Source: Flavobacterium sp. NRK1
Lineage (GTDB): Bacteria; Bacteroidota; Bacteroidia; Flavobacteriales; Flavobacteriaceae
Reading direction: 5' to 3'
DNA length: 64,000 bases
NCBI RefSeq assembly: GCF_024054175.1
Contig: NZ_JAMXLA010000001.1
Span: 1,234,528 to 1,298,527 of the forward strand
Part shown: one piece after another, positions 53,454-60,878 of the stretch
Position numbering within the stretch: the first letter of the stretch is position 1
Layout of the letters: each line of letters opens with the position of its first letter
Notes under the pieces: model-generated
Databases searched by the model: none
Told to the model about the DNA's origin: nothing
The model's input: the letters and a program-made list of their open reading frames with translations, nothing else
Made by a program: the position numbers and the translations under genes

Positions 53454-53477
53454 TATAATAAAACATATACAACCTTC

Positions 53478-54620
53478 ATGTCTAATTATTATAAAAGAGC
53501 TATAACACAAGAATTTACTAATAAATTAGTACCAAATAAAGTACTTGTATTATTAGGAGCGCGACGTGTAGGAAAAACTCAGCTTATAAAAAAATATATT
53601 GAAACAGTTAAACAGGATAGTTATTTACAATTAAACGGAGAAGATATTAATGATATAAATTTACTTCAGGAGCGATCAGTAAATAATTATAAAAGACTAC
53701 TAGTCAATATAAATTTATTGGTAATAGATGAAGCTCAAAATATACCGGATATTGGAGCTATTTTAAAATTAATTGTTGATACTATAGAGGGAATAACAGT
53801 TATTGCTACCGGGTCTTCTATGTTTGACCTTTCAAATAATCTTGGGGAACCATTGGTAGGAAGAAAAAACACACTGTATCTTTTTCCGCTTTCACAAATG
53901 GAGTTTTCAGAATTTGAAAATTATAAGCAGACAACCGAACTTTTAGAACAACGCTTAATTTTTGGAGGATATCCTGAATTAGAGCAATATGAGAGCTGGG
54001 AGGAAAAGAAAGATTATCTTTATGAGATTATCAACGCCTATCTATTAAAAGATATATTGGTTTTTGAGGGAATAAAAAATTCAGACAAAATCTATGATTT
54101 ACTTAGGCTTATTGCGTTTCAAACCGGAAAAGAAGTTTCACTACAGGAATTAGGCAATCAGTTACAGCTTTCTAAAAATACAGTAGAAAAATACCTGGAT
54201 TTACTGAGTAAAGTATTTATATTATTTAAATTAGAAGGTTTTAGCAGAAATCTTAGAAAAGAAATTACTAAAACAAGCCGTTGGTATTTTTATGATAATG
54301 GTATCAGAAATGCAATAATTAATAATTTTAATAGATTGGATTTACGTACTGATATAGGAGATTTATGGGAAAACTATCTGGCATCTGAAAGAATAAAAAA
54401 ACAACATTATCAAAAATTAAGGACTAATAATTATTTCTGGAGAACCTATGATCAACAGGAATTAGACTGGTTAGAAGAAAAAGCAGAACAGCTTGCTGCT
54501 TTTGAATTTAAATGGAATGAAAAAAAGAAAACCAAGATACCTGCTGCGTTTTCAAAAGCATATCCGGAAGCTTCTTTTGAGATTATAAATAAAGCTAATT
54601 ACCTTGACTTTATTACATAG
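53478..54620 (+). CDS. ATP-binding protein, AAA_14/DUF4143 family
   Basis: A 380-residue protein. The N-terminal AAA domain has a Walker A GARRVGKT (residues 27-34) and Walker B LLVIDEAQNI (about 75-84), followed by IATGSSMFDL. The C-terminal DUF4143 half carries an HTH-like segment (ISLQELGNQLQLSKNTVEKYLDLL-type, about 220-250) and a nuclease-fold-like EIDWLEE-type end (QELDWLEE, near 333). Members are often mobile and suspected defence or toxin-antitoxin-like factors, but no function is proven. The gene is visibly more AT-rich than its neighbours, suggesting horizontal acquisition. Confidence 0.85.
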   Translation: MSNYYKRAITQEFTNKLVPNKVLVLLGARRVGKTQLIKKYIETVKQDSYLQLNGEDINDINLLQERSVNNYKRLLVNINLLVIDEAQNIPDIGAILKLIVDTIEGITVIATGSSMFDLSNNLGEPLVGRKNTLYLFPLSQMEFSEFENYKQTTELLEQRLIFGGYPELEQYESWEEKKDYLYEIINAYLLKDILVFEGIKNSDKIYDLLRLIAFQTGKEVSLQELGNQLQLSKNTVEKYLDLLSKVFILFKLEGFSRNLRKEITKTSRWYFYDNGIRNAIINNFNRLDLRTDIGDLWENYLASERIKKQHYQKLRTNNYFWRTYDQQELDWLEEKAEQLAAFEFKWNEKKKTKIPAAFSKAYPEASFEIINKANYLDFIT

Positions 54621-54660
54621 GTAAATTTTAGAATTCCTAACACTCACAACCCTTTGACAC

Positions 54661-54682
54661 AAATGCCGTAAAAATGCCGTAG
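54661..54682. repeat. 11-bp direct repeat upstream of the XRE regulator
   Basis: AAATGCCGTAA is followed directly by AAATGCCGTAG; the pair sits about 35 bp before the -7 element and may be the regulator's own operator. Confidence 0.55.
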
Positions 54683-54714
54683 TAAAACCGCTATCAAAAA
54701 CTTATCTTCACGGC

Positions 54715-54722
54715 TAATTTTG
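54715..54722 (+). promoter_or_regulatory. Predicted -7 element of the XRE regulator gene
   Basis: TAATTTTG, perfect TAnnTTTG, 24 nt before the ATG at 54747. Confidence 0.6.
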
Positions 54723-54746
54723 TCCCATAACTTTAAAATAAAAATT

Positions 54747-55307
54747 ATGGAAACCATTGGTAAAAAAATAGCTGAGATAAGAAAACAAAAAGGACTCACT
54801 CAGGAAGAAGTTGCAGAGCTTGCAAAAATAAATTTAAGGACTTTACAGCGTATTGAAAAAGCAGAAACCGAACCACGTGGCAATAGCCTTAAAGGTATTT
54901 GCGAAGCACTTAATATAAATATTGAAGATATTGTTGATTATGGCAAAATAGAGGACAGAAACTATCTTATGTTTCTTCATTTGTCGGTTATGTCTATGGC
55001 ACTTATCCCGTTTGGTAATATTATCATGCCGCTTATTTTGTGGCTCAATAAAAGAGACAAAGTACAATCTGCCCATAAACAGGGTATAAATATCCTCAAT
55101 TACCAAATACTTTGGACTATAGTAAGTAATGCTGTGCTTATTGCAGGAGCTTACTTAAAAATAAATCATTTTGACGGCGCCAGATTTATATACACGTTTT
55201 TTATTTTATGTATTATCAATTTTATATATCCAATCTATCCTGCTATTATGATCAATAAGGGCAGGGTTAAAAACTACTATCCGTCAATCATTAGGATTAT
55301 AAGGTAG
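54747..55307 (+). CDS. XRE-family regulator fused to a DUF4870-like membrane domain
   Basis: A 186-residue protein. Residues 1-62 form a Cro/C1-type helix-turn-helix (KKIAEIRKQKGLTQEEVAEL...RTLQRIEKAE). The rest has about four hydrophobic segments and starts with LHLSVMSMALIPFGNIIMPLILWL, resembling DUF4870. This would be a DNA-binding protein tethered to the inner membrane, so sensing at the membrane is likely. The ATG at 54747 fits the -7 element 24 nt upstream; an in-frame TTG at 54720 overlaps it. A short direct repeat lies upstream. Confidence 0.8.
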   Translation: METIGKKIAEIRKQKGLTQEEVAELAKINLRTLQRIEKAETEPRGNSLKGICEALNINIEDIVDYGKIEDRNYLMFLHLSVMSMALIPFGNIIMPLILWLNKRDKVQSAHKQGINILNYQILWTIVSNAVLIAGAYLKINHFDGARFIYTFFILCIINFIYPIYPAIMINKGRVKNYYPSIIRIIR

Positions 55308-55408
55308 AGATACGTAATGAAACAACTTTTTATACAACCATTACTGTTAAAAAATAACCGTTGTATCAAAAATTATTTCTCCATATTTGTAATCCTATTT
55401 TTATTACA

Positions 55409-57532
55409 ATGACAAACCTAGAATACATTGCCGGACAGGTAACTGCCCCAAAAAAGAGTATTGAAGCCACGCTTAAATTGCTATCAGAAGATTGTACCAT
55501 TCCGTTTATTGCGCGCTACCGTAAAGATGCCACCGGTAATCTTGATGAGGTGGTTATAGAACAAATTGCCCGGCTTAACCAGTCATTTGATGCTATTGTA
55601 AAACGCAAAGACGCAATTATAAAAAGCATTACCGAACAAAACGCCCTTACGGGCGAATTATCGGCTAAAATAAACGGCAGTTTTGATTTAACCGAACTGG
55701 AAGATTTATACCTGCCCTACAAAAAGAAAAAGAAAACCAGAGCCGACACCGCCCGTGAAAACGGACTGGAGCCACTGGCTAAAATTATAATGGCGCAAAA
55801 CGCTGATGATATTGACTTTATAGCTTCAAAATACCTTAACGATAAGGTGGCTAACGAAGATGATGCCCTGCAGGGTGCCCGTGATATTATTGCCGAATGG
55901 ATCAATGAGAATGTATATATCCGTAAATCGCTCCGCCGGATTTTTGGACGCAAAGCGTCAATTACCACAAAAATCACCAAGGCGGGCAAAGAAGACGAAA
56001 AGGCTAAAAAATTTGAACAGTATTTTGACTGGTCTGAAAATTTAACAAAAGCACCATCGCACAGGTTGCTGGCAATGCTTCGTGCCGAAAACGAAGGCTT
56101 TATAAAGTTTAAAGTAGAAATAGAAAACGACGAAGCACTCGACTTAATGGAGCAGTCGGTCATAAAAAATAACCGCGAAACCGCGGGACAGCTAAAGCTG
56201 GCAATAGAAGACAGTTACAAGCGGTTGCTGGCTCCGGCAATAAGCAATGAGGTATTGCAGGAGGCCAAAGCCAAAGCTGATGCTGTAGCGATACAGGTTT
56301 TCGCTGGAAATCTGGGTCAGTTGTTATTGGCACCGCCACTAGGGGAAAAACGCATACTGGCCATAGATCCGGGTTTTAGAACCGGATGCAAAGTAGTATG
56401 TCTCGACGAGAAAGGCGATTTGTTATATAACGAAACTATATTTCCGCATGCCCCGCAAAACGAAACGGCTATTGCCATGAAAAAAATACGTTCTATGGTA
56501 AATGCCTACAAAGTAGATGCAATATCTATTGGCAATGGAACGGCATCGCGTGAAACAGAACATTTTATTAAAAAAATTGCGTTCGATAAACCGCTTCAGG
56601 TGTTTGTGGTAAGCGAAGCCGGAGCATCGGTATATTCGGCATCAAAAATTGCCAGGGAAGAGTTTGGCAGTTATGATGTTACTGTTAGGGGAGCGGTATC
56701 TATAGGGCGCAGGCTTAGTGATCCGTTAGCCGAACTTGTAAAAATAGATCCTAAAGCCATTGGTGTAGGGCAGTACCAGCACGATGTAGATCAGGGTGCG
56801 CTTAAAGACGAACTGGACACTGTAGTTATGCGTTGCGTAAACTCGGTAGGGGTAAACCTTAATACGGCCAGTAAATCGCTTCTGGGCTATGTATCGGGTA
56901 TAGGTGAGAAGCTGGCAGAGAACATTGTGGCGTATAGAAGCGAAAACGGTCCGTTTGAAGACCGTAAGCAGCTTAAAAAAGTACCAAGGCTGGGAGAGAA
57001 GGCGTATCAGCAGGCGGCGGCATTCGTAAGGATTCCAAATGCAAAAAATCCGCTTGATAATTCTGCAGTGCACCCGGAAGCCTATACTATTGTAGAAAAA
57101 ATGGCGAAGGATATGAAACTTAAAACGGCTGACCTTATTTCTAATAAAGAGGCCATTGCAAAAGTTCCTGCCGATAAGTATGTTACAGAAACAGTAGGAC
57201 TACTGGGCCTTAAAGATATATTGAAAGAGCTTGAAAAACCGGGACTGGATCCGCGTAAATCGGCTAAAGTATTTGAGTTTGATCCAAATATAAGAACAAT
57301 TGCCGATCTGCGAACCGGAATGATATTACCGGGTATAGTGAACAACATTACCAACTTTGGCTGCTTTGTAGATATAGGTATTAAAGAAAGCGGCCTGGTG
57401 CATATCTCTCAGCTTAAAGAAGGCTTTGTGAGCGATGTAAATGAGGTGGTGAAACTGCATCAGCACGTGCAGGTAAAAGTTACCGAGGTAGATGAATCCA
57501 GAAAAAGGATTCAGTTGAGTATGATTTTATAA
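55409..57532 (+). CDS. tex: Tex family S1 RNA-binding protein
   Basis: A 707-residue protein of the Tex/Spt6-like family. Order of domains: N-terminal Tex_N helical region (about 1-185), YqgF-like RNase-H-fold domain (about 305-440, with AIDPGFRTGCKV), helix-hairpin-helix region (about 480-560, SGIGEKLAENIVAYR) and a C-terminal S1 domain (about 630-702, ITNFGCFVDIGIKESGLVHISQL). Tex acts in transcription and RNA metabolism. The ATG at 55409 gives the family N-terminus MTNLEYIAGQ; an upstream in-frame start is not supported. Confidence 0.95.
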   Translation: MTNLEYIAGQVTAPKKSIEATLKLLSEDCTIPFIARYRKDATGNLDEVVIEQIARLNQSFDAIVKRKDAIIKSITEQNALTGELSAKINGSFDLTELEDLYLPYKKKKKTRADTARENGLEPLAKIIMAQNADDIDFIASKYLNDKVANEDDALQGARDIIAEWINENVYIRKSLRRIFGRKASITTKITKAGKEDEKAKKFEQYFDWSENLTKAPSHRLLAMLRAENEGFIKFKVEIENDEALDLMEQSVIKNNRETAGQLKLAIEDSYKRLLAPAISNEVLQEAKAKADAVAIQVFAGNLGQLLLAPPLGEKRILAIDPGFRTGCKVVCLDEKGDLLYNETIFPHAPQNETAIAMKKIRSMVNAYKVDAISIGNGTASRETEHFIKKIAFDKPLQVFVVSEAGASVYSASKIAREEFGSYDVTVRGAVSIGRRLSDPLAELVKIDPKAIGVGQYQHDVDQGALKDELDTVVMRCVNSVGVNLNTASKSLLGYVSGIGEKLAENIVAYRSENGPFEDRKQLKKVPRLGEKAYQQAAAFVRIPNAKNPLDNSAVHPEAYTIVEKMAKDMKLKTADLISNKEAIAKVPADKYVTETVGLLGLKDILKELEKPGLDPRKSAKVFEFDPNIRTIADLRTGMILPGIVNNITNFGCFVDIGIKESGLVHISQLKEGFVSDVNEVVKLHQHVQVKVTEVDESRKRIQLSMIL

Positions 57533-57560
57533 TTAGGTAACCAATTAAACAAATATAAAA

Positions 57561-57959
57561 ATGGGAAGAGTAGGATTAGTAGAAATTTTTTTAATGATGC
57601 TTTTATTTATATTGCCGTTTATCATACTTATCGTAGCAAGTATGTGGACGCTTTTTAAAAAAGCAAACAAACCGGGATGGGCTGCAATTGTGCCTATTTA
57701 CAATAATCTGATATTGCTTGAAATAATAAGAAAACCGTGGTGGTGGCTATTACTGATGTTAATACCGGGGGTAAATATTATATTTAGTATCTGGGCTACC
57801 AACTTATTTGTAAAGAGTTTTGGTAAAACTGAAGGCTTTACAGTAGGAGTATTGTTTTTACCTGTAGTATTTTATCCGATACTTGCCTTTAGCAAATCTA
57901 CGCAGTACATACACAGTATAACAAATGAAATGAACGATATAGGTAACACAACTTACTAA
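57561..57959 (+). CDS. DUF5684-type small membrane protein
   Basis: A 132-residue protein with three or four membrane segments. The motif KKANKPGWAAIVPIYNN (about 30-46) is the hallmark of DUF5684, often annotated as a signal-peptidase-I-related membrane protein though no protease residues are seen. It follows tex after 28 bp and shares its direction; a link is not implied. The stop is followed by a strong terminator. Confidence 0.8.
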   Translation: MGRVGLVEIFLMMLLFILPFIILIVASMWTLFKKANKPGWAAIVPIYNNLILLEIIRKPWWWLLLMLIPGVNIIFSIWATNLFVKSFGKTEGFTVGVLFLPVVFYPILAFSKSTQYIHSITNEMNDIGNTTY

Positions 57960-57988
57960 TAAGTCCATTTAAAAAAATTATAAACAAT

Positions 57989-58022
57989 AAAAACCCCGCT
58001 AAAATCCTTAGCGGGGTTTTTT
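57989..58022. terminator. Bidirectional terminator between DUF5684 and tatA genes
   Basis: AAAAACCCCGCTAA/TTAGCGGGGTTTTT, a perfect 14-bp stem. Confidence 0.95.
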
Positions 58023-58039
58023 ATAACTATATATATTAA

Positions 58040-58234
58040 TTATAGCTTGTTCTCGTCGTTTGACTGTTTTTTAGGTGCAGAAGTTGGGTGATCTTCACCG
58101 TCTTTAGCTGCATTCTTGAATTCTTTAATACCGGTACCAAGCCCTTTCATAAGCTCAGGAATTTTTCTTCCTCCGAAAAGCAGCACAACAATCACTAATA
58201 TTACCAGTATTTCTGTTAAACCAAGTTTTCCCAT
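58040..58234 (-). CDS. tatA: Twin-arginine translocase subunit TatA/TatE
   Basis: A 64-residue Tat pore-forming subunit. The N-terminal membrane helix (about 5-21) is followed by the hallmark [21 protein letters not shown] amphipathic helix and a charged tail. It moves folded proteins across the inner membrane together with TatC, which is not in the window. TatA and TatE are not separable from sequence. It is the only leftward gene to the right of the candidate origin. Confidence 0.92.
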   Translation of the reverse strand: MGKLGLTEILVILVIVVLLFGGRKIPELMKGLGTGIKEFKNAAKDGEDHPTSAPKKQSNDENKL

Positions 58235-58258
58235 GACAACAAATTTAAATTATTAAGG

Positions 58259-58266
58259 CAAAGTTA
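58259..58266 (-). promoter_or_regulatory. Predicted -7 element of tatA promoter
   Basis: Minus strand TAACTTTG, perfect TAnnTTTG, 24 nt before the ATG; a TTG 16 nt upstream (58283-58285) is slightly close. Confidence 0.5.
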
Positions 58267-58400
58267 AATATAAAACTAATTACAATAACCATTTACGGCA
58301 AATATTTAGATATGGTTTTCGTTAAATAAAATAAAATACCCAAAGTACTGTTACTTTAGTGTAATGTTTATAGATATAAATAATAAATAGTGCAGTATTA

Positions 58401-58408
58401 CTATATTT
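58401..58408 (+). promoter_or_regulatory. Predicted -7 element of the M23 gene
   Basis: TATATTTG, perfect TAnnTTTG, 18 nt before the ATG. Confidence 0.55.
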
Positions 58409-58426
58409 GTCAATTAAACAGGTTAT

Positions 58427-59296
58427 ATGAGCAAAAAAAGGCTGAAACGGCAGATAATCAAGAAAAAATTATTCAATAAAAACCGTTTGGTAATACTAAA
58501 TGAAGATACTTTTGAAGAACTTTTTTCTCTTAAGCTTAACCTCATGAATGTGTTTGTGGCAATTACAAGCATTAGTATTGTTATGATTGCCCTTACTACT
58601 TATATTATTGCTTTTACCCCATTAAGGGAATATATTCCGGGTTATGCATCTACCCGGTTAAAACGCGAAGCTACCGAAAATGCTATAAAAAGCGACTCAC
58701 TGCAAAAAATAATAGATGAGAACAGCATGTACCTGGCATCTATAAAAAAAGTACTTACGGGCGACTTAGAACATTCAAGGCTAAGCCGCGATTCTATACA
58801 GCCGGCAGAACCCAAAGATCTAAGCAAAATAGATGAAGGGCCATCGGAAGCAGATAAAAAGCTCCGCGAAGAGGTTGCCCTTGAAGATAAATATAACCTT
58901 TTTGAACAGGCAAAGCCTAAGGTAAACCTGGTGCTTTTTCCGCCTGTTAAAGGCCATATTACAGACCCTTATAACTCTAAAGAGAAACATTTTGCTATAG
59001 ATGTTGCCGTAGCTAAAGATACGCCTATAAAATCTATAGCTTCCGGAACAGTAATATTTGCAGACTGGACACCAACAAACGGAAATGTTATTATACTTCG
59101 TCATAACGATGGTATAATGTCGGTTTACAAACATGCCGCTTCGCTTACAAAAGAACAGGGTGATATTGTAAAATCGGGCGAAGTTATCGCCATGGCCGGA
59201 TCTACAGGTTCGCAATCTACAGGTGTATACCTTCATTTTGAACTCTGGAAAGACGGTTATCCTATTAATCCTTCACAGTTTATAGATTTCGAATAA
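58427..59296 (+). CDS. M23 family (LytM-like) membrane protein with altered active site
   Basis: A 289-residue protein with a basic cytoplasmic start, one membrane segment (about 42-64), a helical linker (about 75-160) and a LytM domain (about 170-289). First metal ligands His188 and Asp192 (HxxxD) and the last, His270 in LHFEL, are present. The first His of the usual HxH motif is Tyr268 (VYLHFE instead of PHLHFE). In LytM that His is catalytic, so the domain may be a non-hydrolytic regulator, like EnvC, or weakly active. Its stop overlaps the start of the GH3 gene (TAATG). Confidence 0.9.
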   Translation: MSKKRLKRQIIKKKLFNKNRLVILNEDTFEELFSLKLNLMNVFVAITSISIVMIALTTYIIAFTPLREYIPGYASTRLKREATENAIKSDSLQKIIDENSMYLASIKKVLTGDLEHSRLSRDSIQPAEPKDLSKIDEGPSEADKKLREEVALEDKYNLFEQAKPKVNLVLFPPVKGHITDPYNSKEKHFAIDVAVAKDTPIKSIASGTVIFADWTPTNGNVIILRHNDGIMSVYKHAASLTKEQGDIVKSGEVIAMAGSTGSQSTGVYLHFELWKDGYPINPSQFIDFE

Positions 59297-60780
59297 TGTC
59301 AGTAAAATCATTTGCAGCAAAAATATTTGCAGGAATAGTAAACAACAGTACCCAAAAATGGGCTAAAAACCCTGTTGCTACCCAGCAAAAAGTATTCGAA
59401 AAACTTTTGGCTGAAGCCAAAGCAACACAGTTTGGCCAGGATCATAATTTTGCAGGAATTACATCTTACAGCGATTTTGCAGATAATGTTCCTGTTCGCG
59501 ATTATGAAGGGCTAAAGGAATATGTTGACAGGGTGGTGCATGGTGAAGAAAATGTATTATGGCCGGGTAAACCGGTTTATTTTGCAAAAACGTCGGGAAC
59601 AACATCCGGAGCTAAATATATACCACTTACAGCAGCCTCAATGCCTTTTCACATTCAGGCCGCACGCAATGCAATACTGGCTTATATTCACGAAACAGGC
59701 AAAGCAGATTTTGTAGATGGCAAAATGATATTTTTACAGGGCAGCCCTGTGCTTGACGAAAAGCACGGAATAAAATTTGGCCGCCTTTCAGGTATTGTGG
59801 CGCATTATGTACCTGCCTATCTTCAAAAAAATCGTATGCCAAGCTGGGAAACCAATGTTATAGAAGACTGGGAAACCAAGGTTGATGCCATTGTTGAGGA
59901 AACGTATAATGAAGATATGGCTGTAATATCGGGCATTCCGTCATGGGTACAAATGTATTTTGAAAAACTGCAGCAAAAAGAAGGCAGAAAAGTGGGCGAT
60001 ATTTTTAAAAATTTCGGCCTGTTTATATATGGCGGGGTAAATTTTGAGCCTTATCGTGCCAAATTTGAAAACCTTATAGGACGTAAGGTAGACAGCATTG
60101 AACTTTTTCCTGCATCTGAAGGCTTTTTTGCCTATCAGGATGCCCAAACCGAAAAAGGGATGCTTTTACTGCTTAATTCGGGCATTTTTTATGAATTCAT
60201 TAAATCAGACGAATTTTTTACAGAAAACCCACGCCGCTATACTATTGGCGAAGTAGAATTAGGTATAAATTATGTACTTATTATTTCTACCAATGCAGGG
60301 CTGTGGGCATATAACATTGGTGATACTGTTGCGTTTACTTCTCTTAAGCCTTATAGAATTATTGTTACCGGCAGGATTAAACACTATATATCGGCATTTG
60401 GGGAACATGTAATAGGCAAAGAGGTAGAGATGGCGCTTAAAGAGGCTATGGAAGGTACAGATATTAGTATAAATGAATTTACCGTTGCCCCGCAGATAAA
60501 TCCTGATAACGGCCTACCCTATCATGAATGGCTTATTGAATTTGAACATGAGCCTGATGATATAGATGCTTTTGCCCTGAAAATTGACGGAGCAATGCGC
60601 CGCCAGAATGTATATTATGACGATCTTATTGTAGGGAATGTATTGCGGACGATTGTAATAACAAGCGTGAAGAAAAATGGCTTTCAGGAGTATATGAAAT
60701 CTGTTGGTAAACTGGGAGGACAAAACAAATTGCCAAGACTGGCTAACGATAGAAAAATTGCCGATTTTTTTAACGCTTAA
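59296..60780 (+). CDS. GH3 family acyl-acid-amido synthetase-like protein
   Basis: A 494-residue member of the GH3 family of the adenylate-forming superfamily. The ATP-binding motif is KTSGTTSGAKYIP (about residues 98-110). The YPASEGF-type element appears as FPASEGF near 273-279, and INTNAGL-type as ISTNAGLWAYNIGDTV near 332-347. Plant GH3 enzymes join amino acids to acyl acids such as auxin, releasing AMP and PPi; bacterial members are common in Bacteroidota but without a known substrate. It is translationally coupled to the M23 gene, which hints at an envelope-related acid or amine. Confidence 0.88.
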   Translation: MSVKSFAAKIFAGIVNNSTQKWAKNPVATQQKVFEKLLAEAKATQFGQDHNFAGITSYSDFADNVPVRDYEGLKEYVDRVVHGEENVLWPGKPVYFAKTSGTTSGAKYIPLTAASMPFHIQAARNAILAYIHETGKADFVDGKMIFLQGSPVLDEKHGIKFGRLSGIVAHYVPAYLQKNRMPSWETNVIEDWETKVDAIVEETYNEDMAVISGIPSWVQMYFEKLQQKEGRKVGDIFKNFGLFIYGGVNFEPYRAKFENLIGRKVDSIELFPASEGFFAYQDAQTEKGMLLLLNSGIFYEFIKSDEFFTENPRRYTIGEVELGINYVLIISTNAGLWAYNIGDTVAFTSLKPYRIIVTGRIKHYISAFGEHVIGKEVEMALKEAMEGTDISINEFTVAPQINPDNGLPYHEWLIEFEHEPDDIDAFALKIDGAMRRQNVYYDDLIVGNVLRTIVITSVKKNGFQEYMKSVGKLGGQNKLPRLANDRKIADFFNA

Positions 60781-60853
60781 TGAAGCAACCACCTCTGATT
60801 TTTTTCATCCTACACAGGTAAAACAGAGGATGTAACAACTAAAAATAAAATCC

Positions 60854-60861
60854 TACATTTG
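60854..60861 (+). promoter_or_regulatory. Predicted -7 element of the DUF6909 gene
   Basis: TACATTTG, perfect TAnnTTTG, 17 nt before the ATG. Confidence 0.55.
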
Positions 60862-60878
60862 CCGTAAATCCTAAAAAT

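Noticed and set aside
53451-53477. Upstream TTG start of the AAA ATPase gene
   Set aside because: It lies on the -7 element, so it would not be transcribed as a start codon.
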